DNA from: Cladocopium goreaui
Lineage: Eukaryota; Sar; Dinophyceae; Suessiales; Symbiodiniaceae
Direction: 5' to 3'
Length of the DNA stretch: 64,000 nt
NCBI GenBank assembly: GCA_947184155.2
Contig: CAMXCT020002724.1
Coordinates: 257,001 to 321,000 of the forward strand
Positions 22,759-34,259 of this stretch are shown here, piece after piece; position 1 is the first letter of the stretch; each line of letters starts with the position of its first letter. The translations under genes were made by a program, and so were the position numbers. Under the pieces are notes generated by a model. The model made no database searches. It saw nothing but the letters and a program-made list of their open reading frames with translations, and was not told the origin of the DNA.

Positions 22759-22872
22759 ACCCTCTGGTAAACTGTTACATAACTATGGAAAGATCCACCA
22801 TTTTCTAGCTGGGTAAATCCACTATAAATCTATGGCAGTTTTCAATAGCTTTTTGTAGGTTTACCATTAATT
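22759..22872. mobile_element. MITE-1 copy, diverged
   Basis: Starts ACCCTCTGGTAAACTGTTAC and carries the family core (ATCCACTATAAAT, CAATAGCTTTTTGTA). The right end has decayed. Confidence 0.6.
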
Positions 22873-23104
22873 CCAATTAATTATACCAATTAAATCTCAT
22901 TAAATCACCATTAAATCACCTATAGTTTTCCTAGAGTTTTCCTATGGGTTTTCCATTAAAAACATCCATTTTCCTATGGTTTTCCTATGGTTTTCCAAGG
23001 AATCCAAAGGAATGCCCGCGGACTCCAAGGCACGGAGGAAGGGACGCTGTAGAGCAAGGCCAACTCCCCGAAGGAATCCCCAGGCCTTGATTGGAATCCA
23101 GTAC

Positions 23105-24010
23105 TGTCTAGTGATAGTTAATAGTGGTTAATGGTGGTTAAATAGTGGTTAATGGTGGTTAAATAGTGGTTAATGGTGGTTAAATAGTGGTTAATGGTGG
23201 TTAAATAGTGGTTAATGGTGGTTAAATAGTGGTTCATGGTGGTTAAATAGTGGTTCATGGTGGTTAAATAGTGGTTAATGGTGGTTAAATAGTGGTTAAT
23301 GGTGGTTAAATAGTGGTTAATGGTGGTTAAATAGTGGTTAATGGTGGTTAAATAGTGGTTAATGGTGGTTAAATAGTGGTTAATGGTGGTTAAATAGTGG
23401 TTAATGGTGGTTAAATAGTGGTTAATGGTGGTTAAATAGGGGTTAATGGTGGTTAAATAGTGGTTAATGGTGGTTAAATAGGGGTTAATGGTGGTTAAAT
23501 AGTGGTTAATGGTGGTTAAATAGTGGTTTAATGGGTGGTTTAAAATAGTGGTTAATGGTGGTGAAATAGTGGTTAATGGTGGTTAAATAGTGGTTAATGG
23601 TGGTTAAATAGTGGTTAATGGTGGTTAAATAGTGGTTAATGGTGGTTAAATAGTGGTTAATGGTGGTTAAATAGTGGTTAATGGTGGTTAAATAGTGGTT
23701 AATGGTGGTTAAATAGTGGTTAATGGTAGTTAAATAGTGGTTAATGGTGGTTAAATAGTGGTTAATGATGGTTAAATAGTGGTTAATGATAGTTAAATAG
23801 TGGTTAATGATGGTTAAATAGTGGTTAATGATAGTTAAATAGTGGTTAATGGTGGTTAAATAGTGGTTAATGATAGTTAAATAGTGGTTAATGATAGTTA
23901 AATAGTGGTTAATGATGGTTAAATAGTGGTTAATGATGGTTAAATAGTGGTTAATGATGGTTAATAGTGGTTAGTTTTAGTTAATAGTGGTTCATAGTGG
24001 TTAATGATGG
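23105..24010. repeat. 21-bp satellite TTAATGGTGGTTAAATAGTGG
   Basis: About 42 near-perfect tandem copies. The last third mutates gradually to TTAATGATGGTTAAATAGTGG and then runs directly into a MITE-2 element at 24032. Confidence 0.97.
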
Positions 24011-24031
24011 TTAATCATTGGATAATGATGG

Positions 24032-24133
24032 CTGGTTGGTGGTTGACCTACCCCTCTGAACAATATGAAAGTCAATGGGAAGGATGATCCCATATATGAT
24101 GGAAAATAAAAATTGGTTGAAACCACCAACCAG
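24032..24133. mobile_element. inverted-repeat element MITE-2, copy 1
   Basis: Ends CTGGTTGGTGGTTGACCTAC and GAAACCACCAACCAG are inverted repeats. The interior CCCCTCTGAA...ATGAAAGTCA is shared with other copies. Confidence 0.85.
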
Positions 24134-24419
24134 CATATTGTCATCAAAACTAAATGATGGCAAACATATACTTGAAAAGTGATTTTTTTCATGGATTTTG
24201 GAGGGATTTTGAAAACATCTCGTGTCATTGTATTTTAATAAGACCATGGACGTCTAAATGTTTTAACAGATCCTCATGGATTTTAAATGGTTATTAAACA
24301 TCACTTAGTTATCATAATAAGTGATAATACTAAGTCAATAACTTAACATTATCAGTGGTTCACAATGGTTAATAGCTATGTGATTCTTAACTTAATATAT
24401 ATATATATAATATTATAAA

Positions 24420-24594
24420 GACCTCTCCATGTGCGCGGTTATTGTACTCAATCCAGTCAGACTCATTGCTGCGCAGCAAAAGATGGTGGTCGGAGCTATC
24501 CTTGAGACAACAGTCGACAATGGGGATATTAAAATTGCACTCCCCTCTTATTGTCGTCCCCTTTTCAAACTCCCCATTCTTCGGCAGTGACATT
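24420..24594 (-). CDS. candidate exon, unknown gene
   Basis: The minus strand reads ECNFNIPIVDCCLKDSSDHH then LLLRSNESDWIEYNNRAHGE, with many G/C-ending codons (GAC, CTG, CGC, AGC). No family recognised. Boundaries are approximate and no partner exons were found. It sits alone among inverted-repeat elements. Confidence 0.4.
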
Positions 24595-24656
24595 ATAATG
24601 ATTTATAGAACACTCGTATAGAAAACCATCGTTTTTCTGGTTATTATACCCTCTGG

Positions 24657-24756
24657 TGAACTAACATAGCAATGGAAAGATCCACCATTTTTCATGGGAA
24701 AATCCACTATTTCTATGGCCATTTTCCATTGCTTTTTGTATGTTCACCAGAGGGTA
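24657..24756. mobile_element. MITE-1 copy
   Basis: Near-perfect long palindrome from TACCCTCTGGTGAACTAACA to TGTTCACCAGAGGGTA, about 100 bp. The interior alternates GGAAAGATCCACCATTTT and ATTTCTATGGCCATTTTCC. Confidence 0.88.
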
Positions 24757-24931
24757 ATGATTTTCTATCCATGGCAATGTTCCCTTGGGGAGTGACACCA
24801 AAACGGAACTCGACATGGGACGATGGATTTTTTCTTCCACCCCATGCACGAAATCCAGGGATTTTTGTCACAAATTAAACCGAAATTTTGTACCCGGAAA
24901 ACCATAGGAAAACCATAGGAAAATGGAGGTT

Positions 24932-25039
24932 TACCCTCTGGTAAACATACAAAAAGCTATTGAAAATGGCCATTGAAATAGTGAATTTTCCTATTAAAAA
25001 TGGTGAATTTTTATAGTTATGTTAGTTTACCAGAGGGTA
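24932..25039. mobile_element. MITE-1 copy
   Basis: TACCCTCTGGTAAACATACA to TTAGTTTACCAGAGGGTA. It is preceded by two copies of AACCATAGGAA, a motif that borders several other copies. Confidence 0.9.
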
Positions 25040-25489
25040 TATCTGATCATTTTGAAATGATGAAAAAATACATGTGGAATGTGGATTTGCAGAAATCAAT
25101 GTATATCTCGGTTTTTATCCTATCAAATAGAAAGAATGGCAAATTGTGATGGGATTATGCATATGGTTATCTCTTCATTGATTGAAATTCCTTTAGATTG
25201 AAATCATATATCAGTGTCCCTATTATTATTGTTATTCCTCCAATCATCATTATGCTTATATATTTTTTAAATAATGATTAATACTTTTATACCAAGGGCA
25301 TACCTCAAATATCATAGTGTTGGTTACATCTCCATATTATGTATTTACATATGTATATATACTCTACATTTCGCTACCATGTTCCTATAAAATGATTCAC
25401 TTTGTACGCCTATAACCAACAATATGATTGAGGGATACCTTTTGAGATGGATATTCCCGATAAGTATAGAGTAATTCCTATATGATATA

Positions 25490-25675
25490 TACAGTTTAAA
25501 TGCTATATATATATATATATATATAATATATATACAGTTTGTATATATATATATACAAATATATATATATATATATATACAAATATATATATATATACAG
25601 TTTATATATATATATATATTATAGTTTATATATATAACATTATATATAAATAATATTATATATATATATACTGCG
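25490..25675. repeat. TA-rich microsatellite
   Basis: Almost pure TATATA with ACAGTTT interruptions. The 112-codon open frame across it is low-complexity Ile/Tyr and not a gene. Confidence 0.95.
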
Positions 25676-25802
25676 GTATCCAAATCCTTGCCTGGAGGGT
25701 TCCCAGCAGCTTTGCCCCCGGCCCCGAATTGTAGCCTTGGCCGCCTCCCCGACCCCCATTTTTTTCTCTTCGCCTGCGTCTCCTTTCCATCCGTTTGGAG
25801 AA

Positions 25803-25921
25803 TACCCGTTGGTTATTTAACATTAACTAACATAACTATGGGAAAATTAGCATTTTTAATGGGGAAAATCCACTATAAATGTGCCATGTTCAATAGCTTT
25901 TTGTACGTTTACCAGAGGGTA
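25803..25921. mobile_element. MITE-1 copy
   Basis: Left end decayed (ACCCGTTGGTTATTTAACAT); right end intact (GTACGTTTACCAGAGGGTA). Confidence 0.7.
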
Positions 25922-26043
25922 ACTATTCACCATTAACCATAGATTATCCATATATCAACCATGGATTATTCATTTATAGATGGTTTACCCAGTCATAAAC
26001 CATAGAACATAAAAAATCATCTTCAGCAAATCCAAGTACCCAA

Positions 26044-26163
26044 CCTGGTTATTTAACATAGCCATGGTATAGATGGTCCATAGAAATAGATGATTTTCCC
26101 AGCTAGAAACCTCCATTTATGGTTGGGATTTTCCATGGCTATGTTAGCCATAACCAGATGGTA
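26044..26163. mobile_element. MITE-1 copy, CTGGTTAT subtype
   Basis: CCTGGTTATTTAACATAGCC to GGCTATGTTAGCCATAACCA. Same end subtype as the intronic copy at 19264. Confidence 0.7.
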
Positions 26164-26182
26164 ATTATTATAAGCATTATCT

Positions 26183-26340
26183 TCATAGATGGCCTGAGGT
26201 CGCTCCGCCTGCTGCCGGATACGTTGGCTCTGGTGCTTGCTGAGAAGTGATATTGTGCATTCCCTGCATTGTCTGGGAAACCAGGGCTTGGTCCCAGAAC
26301 CCTTGCTCATATTGTCGCATGACACAGTCCCAATACTCGC
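26183..26340 (-). CDS. candidate exon, Gln-rich, unknown gene
   Basis: The minus strand reads EQREYWDCVMRQYEQGFWDQ then ALVSQTMQGMHN and ends ...GGATSGHL followed by TGA. A second minus frame is also open. Codons favour G/C endings. No family recognised; it may be a terminal exon. Confidence 0.38.
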
Positions 26341-26497
26341 GCTGCTCACCGTTATTTTTATCCGATTATTACCCCATATCATCCTGATGAACGCGCAAAA
26401 CACCACATTTTTACGTATCATGAAACTTCACTTTTTCCGAAGTTTCCATAGGATCATCCCATAAGAATCACATTTTCCCACCATTTTCCCATTTCAG

Positions 26498-26640
26498 ATG
26501 TGGGAACCATCCCCCCAACCGTCCCAAAAAACCGCTGCGCTGCCCTACCCCAAGGTTTTCAGCAACGCGACCGAATCCTGGGATAAGGCAAAGGTGCCAT
26601 GCCTCGCAGCCGCGAAAAAAAAAATCGAAAAGGTGAAGAA
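26498..26640 (+). CDS. candidate exon, weak
   Basis: After TTTCAG the plus strand reads MWEPSPQPSQKTAALPYPKV then FSNATESWDKAKV and a Lys run. Some third-position G/C bias, no recognised family, no partner exons. Confidence 0.25.
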
Positions 26641-27137
26641 GTCATGGGATTTTCCTGTTTTATGTGGTTTAATGATGGTTTTATGTGGTTTAATGATTGT
26701 TTTTCATGAGGCATTCATGGATATGATGAGCGAAAAACGATCATTTATATTAAACCATCATGAAACCATCATTAATAATGGATAATGAGATAATGAATGA
26801 TGGTATAATGATGTTGAATGATGCTTTGATGATGTGTTTGATTGGGATTGAGGGAAATTTCAGACGGTTTCATACGGATCAATGAAGATCAAACCAGCAT
26901 GCATGGTTAAATTTCGGTTCAATGTTGAACAAACAGAACATGTATGCTGATTTACCAGCAACAATGCCTGTGATAGGCAAACCAAGGAAAACCTGGGGAC
27001 ATGCTATAGCATGACCGGCAGGGTTGCAGTTTCTGCGACACATGGGGACTTCAGGATTGGAAATTGTCCATTTGGAAATTGACCAAGAAGAAGAGATCAA
27101 AACAACATGGAAAGTGAACTGATTTAATCAGAATATA

Positions 27138-27243
27138 TACCCTCTGGTAAACATACAAAAAGCTATTGAAAATGGTCATTTATAGTGAGTTTTCCGATTA
27201 AAAATGGTGAATTTTCATAGTTATGATAGTTTACCAAAGGGTA
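27138..27243. mobile_element. MITE-1 copy
   Basis: TACCCTCTGGTAAACATACA to GATAGTTTACCAAAGGGTA. Confidence 0.88.
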
Positions 27244-27711
27244 AATCGGATTAGATTTGAACTGATTCCGGATTTGAGGTGGCCTTTCTCTACTGCCTCA
27301 AAAAACAACCATAAACTAGGAAGTCATCAAAACACATTGGATTTCGCCAACACAAGTAGCTGTCCAAAAACATAAGATAAACATATCAACATATGGAGGT
27401 TCCTAAAATAGGCGATACGCCTATATGGAAACCCATACATATATATATATATCATATCTAGTAATTAGTATATAATATATACACATATATTCCAAGTTAT
27501 ATAATATATATATACACATAAATGCCAGAATAACCAATGTCTTCCATGTATTTCAACATAAATCGGAAGTTTGGCGATTTCCAGAAAAAATCTTTTCGGT
27601 AAGACATCACCAGGGTACTGTCAACACGTGGATTTGTAACGTTCTTTTTGGGGGGGTCACCATACTAAAAAAAATGTGAAGCACTTGAAAAAAACGTAGC
27701 TACTAGTTTAT

Positions 27712-27825
27712 CTGGTTGGTGGTTTCAACCTACCCCTCTGAAAAATGATGGACTTCGTCGTCAGTTGGGATGATTTTCCATTCCCAACTGAATGGAAAGT
27801 CATAATCTATTCATGTTCCAACCAG
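27712..27825. mobile_element. MITE-2 copy
   Basis: CTGGTTGGTGGTTTCAACCT at the left; right end eroded to TGTTCCAACCAG. It is followed by CATTAACCACTATTAACCAC, the complement of the 21-bp satellite motif. Confidence 0.75.
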
Positions 27826-29049
27826 TTATCTCATTAACCACTATTAACCACTATTAATCACCATTAATAAATTTCATGCCACCAACCAGTCATAAATGAT
27901 CATCGATGATCTACATTTTGATCCAATTTTTCTTCCTGAACTCGGATAAGAAAACTCTTTTTTGTCGGCCTTACCCACATCCATGGCCCAGAATCGACGA
28001 GTCAGCTACATTATGCCCATGATTTCCCGATTTTCCATCAGATGTCCAACGATTTCCCAAAAAGATTTCCCATGGATTTTCCATCAGATCCCGAGATGAT
28101 TCTTCGATGGTAAACTCCCCATGGATTTTCCCCATGGATTTTCCCATCATCTCCAGATTTCCCCATGAAACGCCGCCGTTCATGTTGGGAAATCCAACAG
28201 GGAAAAATCCATGGGGAAATGATGGGTTCAATTTGCGCGCCTGATGAAGTAAACGGATTCAGCCTGGTCTCCCTGACTCACGATGACCTGCTGAACTGCT
28301 GTGTGAATTGAAACTTGAAACGGTATCTTTAAAGGAGGATACTATGTGGATAAAGATACAACAAAGACTTCAAAGATGATATTAAAGGAGGATACTATGC
28401 ATCTTCTATGTGGATATTTTTTTGATGACAACTTGAATGTGTTAAAGTGTTTGGATTAATTTGCATTGTCATGTAGTCTGTGTTGCTCTTAATCTTCGAA
28501 TTATTAGTGGATTTTGAAACACAATATTTTTCAAAAGAGCCAACACATGGGATTCATTTTCAAATGGACACAAAGTTCCGTAGTATTTAAGGACAATTAG
28601 ACACATAAAAAACTATGGTTTTACAATCCGATTTCGAGATCGTGGGCAGATATGCATTCCAAACTCCAGGACTTCAGGGCCTGGAAGTTCTAGCGATCCC
28701 TCCACAAAAACGACCAGAAAAAAGGAGATACCAAGTTATCAGTTGCTGAATATATCTACCGTAACCACCTTTAACATTAAGTTAAACTAGTTATAAACCA
28801 ACTTAGCAACTTAGGGCCCCCACATAATTCCAGTTTCGAATGAGGATCAAACAGGCTATGGATCTGGTCAAATTATAATATTTCAGGGTCTTTAGGTCGA
28901 ATTTCGCTATTTCAAACTGAAATATGGTGACGTCGCGAAAGCTGCGAAAATTTTCTGACGTCGTGAGACTAGGATGAAAGCAGGCACTCTGACAGGCGCT
29001 TCTTTTTTTGCTCATCGGTGGCATCGCTTGGCTAAAGTCAAGTCAGAGA

Positions 29050-29375
29050 CAAAATTGTCCTGCTGCGGGCTGTTGAACGGAGCCTCTTCACCAGTCTCTT
29101 CCTGCGAGGCCGGGAAGTCGCAGAAAACTGCCGGCTAGTCAGGGGAATCGAGGCTACCCAGGGGGGAATCGAGCCCAGGAATTTCTAACGACGTCGTTTT
29201 TGGCATTTTCAGGGGGCTGAAAATGCCAAAAACGACGTCGTTAGAAATTCCTGGGCTCGATTCCCCCCTAAGTAGCCTCGATTCCCCCCTGGCTTGCCGG
29301 CAGAGACTTCCGGGCCCCGCAGGAAAAGACTGCTAAAAGGCCTTTCAACAGCCCGCTGCTGCAGGACAGTTGGTT
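29050..29375. repeat. large inverted repeat in copy 1 of the 1.11-kb repeat
   Basis: The inner 50 bases of each arm (GAATCGAGCCCAGGAATTTC ... GGCATTTTCAG) are perfect reverse complements around GGGG. The outer arms (CTGCGGGCTGTTGAA versus TTCAACAGCCCGCTG) are diverged. This fits a foldback element. Confidence 0.92.
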
Positions 29376-30159
29376 TGGGATGGAGTCGAACCATGCAGTC
29401 TTAGAATACCACTTATGGGGACTAACGATGATTGTTGTAATTCTTGATTTGAGGTGTTGTAAATACGCACCCCCTTAATTTCATACGAGTGTGTTGAACA
29501 ATACTGCGTGCTGGGATATACTAGTCGGATAGTGGGACCAGTCATAGTTGTTGTAATTCTTAACTTGGGGTAGACATGAAAGACCTTATTTCAGCAGGTT
29601 AGGTCTAATTTCACGGTGACGTCGGGTGACGTCGCTATTTTTCAAAAGAGCCAGCACATGGGATTCATTTTCAAATGGACACAAAGTTCCGTAGTATTTA
29701 AGGACAATTAGACACATAAAAAACTATGGTTTTACAATCCGATTTCGAGATCGTGGGCAGATATGCATTCCAAACTCCAGGACTTCAGGGCCTGGAAGTT
29801 CTAGCGATCCCTCCACAAAAACGACCAGAAAAAAGGAGATACCAAGTTATCAGTTGCTGAATATATCTACCGTAACCACCTTTAACATTAAGTTAAACTA
29901 GTTATAAACCAACTTAGCAACTTAGGGCCCCCACATAATTCCAGTTTCGAATGAGGATCAAACAGGCTATGGATCTGGTCAAATTATAATATTTCAGGGT
30001 CTTTAGGTCGAATTTCGCTATTTCAAACTGAAATATGGTGACGTCGCGAAAGCTGCGAAAATTTTCTGACGTCGTGAGACTAGGATGAAAGCAGGCACTC
30101 TGACAGGCGCTTCTTTTTTTGCTCATCGGTGGCATCGCTTGGCTAAAGTCAAGTCAGAG

Positions 30160-30487
30160 ACAAAATTGTCCTGCTGCGGGCTGTTGAACGGAGCCTCTTC
30201 ACCAGTCTCTTCCTGCGAGGCCGGGAAGTCGCAGAAAACTGCCGGCTAGTCAGGGGAATCGAGGCTACTTAGGGGGGAATCGAGCCCAGGAATTTCTAAC
30301 GACGTCGTTTTTGGCATTTTCAGGGGCTGAAAATGCCAAAAACGACGTCGTTAGAAATTCCTGGGCTCGATTCCCCCCTGGGTAGCCTCGATTCCCCCCT
30401 GGCTTGCCGGCAGAGACTTCCCGGCCCCGCAGGAAAAGACTGCTAAAAGGCCTTTCAACAGCCCGCTGCTGCAGGACAGTTGGTTTG
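30160..30487. repeat. large inverted repeat in copy 2
   Basis: Same hairpin as copy 1, but CTACTTAGG is in the left arm and CCTGGGTAG in the right, the opposite arrangement to copy 1. Confidence 0.92.
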
Positions 30488-31584
30488 GGATGGAGTCGAA
30501 CCATGCAGTCTTAGAATACCACTTATGGGGACTAACGATGATTGTTGTAATTCTTGATTTGAGGTGTTGTAAATACGCACCCCCTTAATTTCATACGAGT
30601 GTGTTGAACAATACTGCGTGCTGGGATATACTAGTCGGATAGTGGGACCAGTCATAGTTGTTGTAATTCTTAACTTGGGGTAGACATGAAAGACCTTATT
30701 TCAGCAGGTTAGGTCTAATTTCACGGTGACGTCGGGTGACGTCGCTATTTTTCAAAAGAGCCAGCACATGGGATTCATTTTCAAATGGACACAAAGTTCC
30801 GTAGTATTTAAGGACAATTAGACACATAAAAAACTATGGTTTTACAATCCGATTTCGAGATCGTGGGCAGATATGCATTCCAAACTCCAGGACTTCAGGG
30901 CCTGGAAGTTCTAGCGATCCCTCCACAAAAACGACCAGAAAAAAGGAGATACCAAGTTATCAGTTGCTGAATATATCTACCGTAACCACCTTTAACATTA
31001 AGTTAAACTAGTTATAAACCAACTTAGCAACTTAGGGCCCCCACATAATTCCAGTTTCGAATGAGGATCAAAGAGGCTATGGATCTATGGGAACCAACAT
31101 CGGGTCCCCCTTTAGAGGGGGGATCTGGTCCATCCTGGATGCTTGGTAGCGAACCTATCTTTAACCCGGAACTTAGGATGTAAACCGTTCCTATCTGTCC
31201 ATTTTTTGCACCTATTTGGATGTGAATTCCAGTTCGCTAGTGGTTTCCCCATAAATCTGGGAATATTCCATGTATTATATATATATATACATAAGTATAT
31301 ATATACATATAAGTATATATATATGTATATTTATATATATATTATATGGGATAATATGGCTATATATCCACTTATACATGCACCTGCACTGGATCCAGTT
31401 GGGACATCCCAATGTGGACAAGCAGCACTTGGCCGCTTAAGGAGCACAGTCAAATCTGTCATGTAAAAAAAAACCCGCAGCATGGCGTCCCTTGTATAAA
31501 ATATTGTTTTTTCTAGGGGTTCCCCTAAAAAGTCCCTAATGGGTTATATAATGGATTGTGATTATCCCCTGTATATATATATAT

Positions 31585-31687
31585 CTGGTTGGTGGTGCAA
31601 TAACCATCTTGAAAAATATGAAAGTCAGTTGGGATTATTTTCCCAATATATTGTGGAACATAAAACATGTTTGAAACCACCAACCAA
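31585..31687. mobile_element. MITE-2 copy
   Basis: CTGGTTGGTGGTGCAATAAC to TTTGAAACCACCAACCAA. Confidence 0.85.
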
Positions 31688-31756
31688 ATGGGATTTTCCA
31701 CATGTATATTGGTTGGTATAGTTAATCCTCTTTGATGAATTATCAATCAACAGCGG

Positions 31757-31860
31757 TACCCTCTGGTAATTTAACATAGCGATTGACAATGATCATTTAC
31801 AGTTGATTTACCTATTATATGTGGTGATTTTCTATAGCTATGTTAGTTTACCAGTGGGTA
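31757..31860. mobile_element. MITE-1 copy
   Basis: TACCCTCTGGTAATTTAACA to GTTAGTTTACCAGTGGGTA. It is followed by AACCTCCATTTTCCTATGG and five or six TTTTCCTATGG-like repeats to about 31940. Confidence 0.88.
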
Positions 31861-32127
31861 AACCTCCATTTTCCTATGGTTATCCTATGGTTTTCCTATG
31901 GTTTTCCTGTGGTTTTCCTATGGTTTTCCTATGGTTTCCGTGTCTGCAAGAAAGGAATGATGTGCATGCCATCCAGTCAGCAACATCAAGCGTGGCAGTG
32001 GCGTGGCTGCCAAGCATGATGGAAAACCCTAGGAAAATAGTGATTAGTAATGGTTAATAGTGGTTCATAATGGTTAAGGATGGTTAGTCATTGGTCAATG
32101 ATGGTTAATCATGGGTTAAAACATAGG

Positions 32128-32236
32128 CTGGTTGGTGGTTGAACCACCTACCCCTCTGAAAAATGATGGAGTGAAAGTCAGTTGGGATGATGACATTCCG
32201 AAGATATGGAAAAATATGGTCCAAACCACCAACCAG
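32128..32236. mobile_element. MITE-2 copy
   Basis: CTGGTTGGTGGTTGAACCAC to GGTCCAAACCACCAACCAG. It is preceded by GGTTAATAGTGGTTCATAAT-type sequence. Confidence 0.88.
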
Positions 32237-32720
32237 TTATATTTCAACTTTCAATGTTCGATGACTGTTATTGTTTCTTCCATTTAATTAGTAACAATGA
32301 AGATCCGGAAATCAAACGTTGCCGGAGTGCTATATCGATCTATTCATGTTGGGTCCAAAGGGAAACTTTACTATGATCAGGGGATGACTAATCCTATTCC
32401 AATAATGATACTAATCCTAGTCTATAGGATTAACTATTGGAATAGGATTAATCATCCCATTGGAATAGGATTAATTATTCCAATAGTGGTTATTAACATA
32501 GAATAATGACTAGATTCCACTCATTTGCAATAATGATTGATCATAGTCTAAGCGTCAATCGGTTACTATGAATGATCGATCACAGTAAATTAGAAGATGC
32601 TTAGTGATAATAGTGATAATTATCAATTTTCTAACTATAACTAAGCATCTATTGGTAAATGTTGAAAATTCACTATAGTGGTTTTCTAACTTTTCTATAA
32701 CTTTTGACAATCATGTTGGT

Positions 32721-32827
32721 TACCCTTTGGTAAACTAACATAACTATGGAAAATCACAATTTTTAATGGGTAAATCAACTATAAATGGGTCATTTTCAAT
32801 AGCTATTTGTATGTTTACCAGAGGGTA
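32721..32827. mobile_element. MITE-1 copy
   Basis: TACCCTTTGGTAAACTAACA to GTATGTTTACCAGAGGGTA, followed by AACCTCCATTTTCCTATG. Confidence 0.9.
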
Positions 32828-33058
32828 AACCTCCATTTTCCTATGTTTACCAGTAGATGTTATAGTCATGGTCGATGTCTGACAATCAACAGCTAAGAGC
32901 TGACCGGCTGACCCTGTTTTTGTGGTGAAATCCCGGCGTTTTTGAGGTCAAAAACTGCCAGGTCAGTTGAATACACCGAGGCTGTTTTTCGTCATTATAA
33001 CTATAATAATAGTGGTTAAATGTGGTTAATGATGGTTAATCATTGGTTAAACAATTGG

Positions 33059-33172
33059 CTGGTTGGTGGTTTCAACAAACCCCTCTGAAAAATATGAGTT
33101 CGTCAAATGGGATTATGACATTCCCAATATATGGAAAAACATATTCCAAATGTTCCAAACCACCATTCCCAG
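33059..33172. mobile_element. MITE-2 copy
   Basis: CTGGTTGGTGGTTTCAACAA to CCAAACCACCATTCCCAG. It is flanked left by TGGTTAATGATGGTTAATCA and right by CCATTAACCAG repeats. Confidence 0.82.
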
Positions 33173-33289
33173 ATATCTCATTAACCATGATTAAACATTA
33201 TTAACCACCATTAACCAGCATTATCCACCATTAACCAGTTCAATCCTCTATGAATCACCAGCAATCAGATATTTCAAAGGATCCCCATG

Positions 33290-33395
33290 ATCTTCCCATG
33301 ACTCAGATGATCCCCATGATCTCTTCTCCGCCTCATCGGCAACGGCGTGCTTCACCTTCATGGACAAGCTCAAGGCCTGCGTCTGCAGCTTTTAA
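33290..33395 (+). CDS. candidate terminal exon, unknown gene
   Basis: The plus strand reads HDLFSASSATACFTFMDKLK then ACVCSF and a TAA stop, with mostly G/C third positions. No family recognised, boundaries approximate. Confidence 0.3.
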
Positions 33396-33491
33396 AACAT
33401 CCAGGCGTTTTCGTCCCACAAAAAAATCTGATGTTTCAAACCATAGGAAAACCATAGGAAAACCATAGGAAAACCATAGGAAAATGGAGGT

Positions 33492-33604
33492 TAACCCTCT
33501 GGTAAACATGCGAAAAAACTATGGAAACACACTATTTTGTAGCTGGGTAAATCAACTATTTCGACTGGGCCATGTTCAAAAGCTATGTTTGTTTACCAGA
33601 TGTA
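33492..33604. mobile_element. MITE-1 copy
   Basis: AACCCTCTGGTAAACATGCG to GTTTGTTTACCAGATGTAA, preceded by four AACCATAGGAA repeats. Confidence 0.8.
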
Positions 33605-34259
33605 ATCTGTGTGGATCTTTAATGTTTTACCATCACTTCAAACATGTTTCTTTGCAACATGCTTTGTTGGATGCTTCTGTTTATGGATGTGATATTTCAA
33701 TGCGATCTGAATGGGATTGTGATGGGATTCCAATACGACTAAAAGTATCAAGGTGATGAGCACTTAAGGTTTGGGCAATAGAGAATATGTGTTGCCTGTA
33801 TTAGGATAACATGAAAGCCCGGCTAAGCATGATCGCATACTCTTTTAAATAGAGTATCTTCAGATATCTGGACGAATTTTCATACTTCGCAAATCAAAAA
33901 TGCACAATTAGTAGAATCAATTAGAATCATCATAATTAAATTAGTGTGACAAATCATTATCAATATTCATATATATATATACAGGATGGTGCCCTGAGTT
34001 AAGTTGGACTTATGGGCTTTATAAAAGGACTTAAGGAAATTAACTAGAAGTTATGTTAAGTTATGTTGTTGTAGGTTTTGTAAGTTAAATTATATTTTGT
34101 GTATTTTTTTGTCGAATCTGTACTATGTTTTTCAATCCTGCATGTGTGCCTGGCCAGTTGTGTTGTTTTCCCATTGCGTGTTTGTTCTTTGGTTTGTGAT
34201 CGCGAAGTGTGAACAAATTAGGGTAAAAACATGACCACGTTGCCTTTGGCAGTGGTCCA

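Larger units (their letters stand above)
28531..31086. repeat. 1.11-kb tandem repeat, 2.3 copies
   Basis: Copies start at 28531, 29642 and 30752 (periods 1111 and 1110 bp), and the third stops near 31086. Copies are almost identical. Each full copy contains a hairpin with imperfect arms of about 155 bp centred at about 29215 and 30327. Short ORFs recur at the same place in each copy; I see no recognisable protein. Confidence 0.97.

Noticed and set aside
29375-29470. Possible tRNA on the minus strand (GGTTCGACTCC T-loop-like motif followed by CCA)
   Set aside because: No matching 5' acceptor arm, D-arm or anticodon stem could be folded; it also lies in the 1.11-kb repeat.
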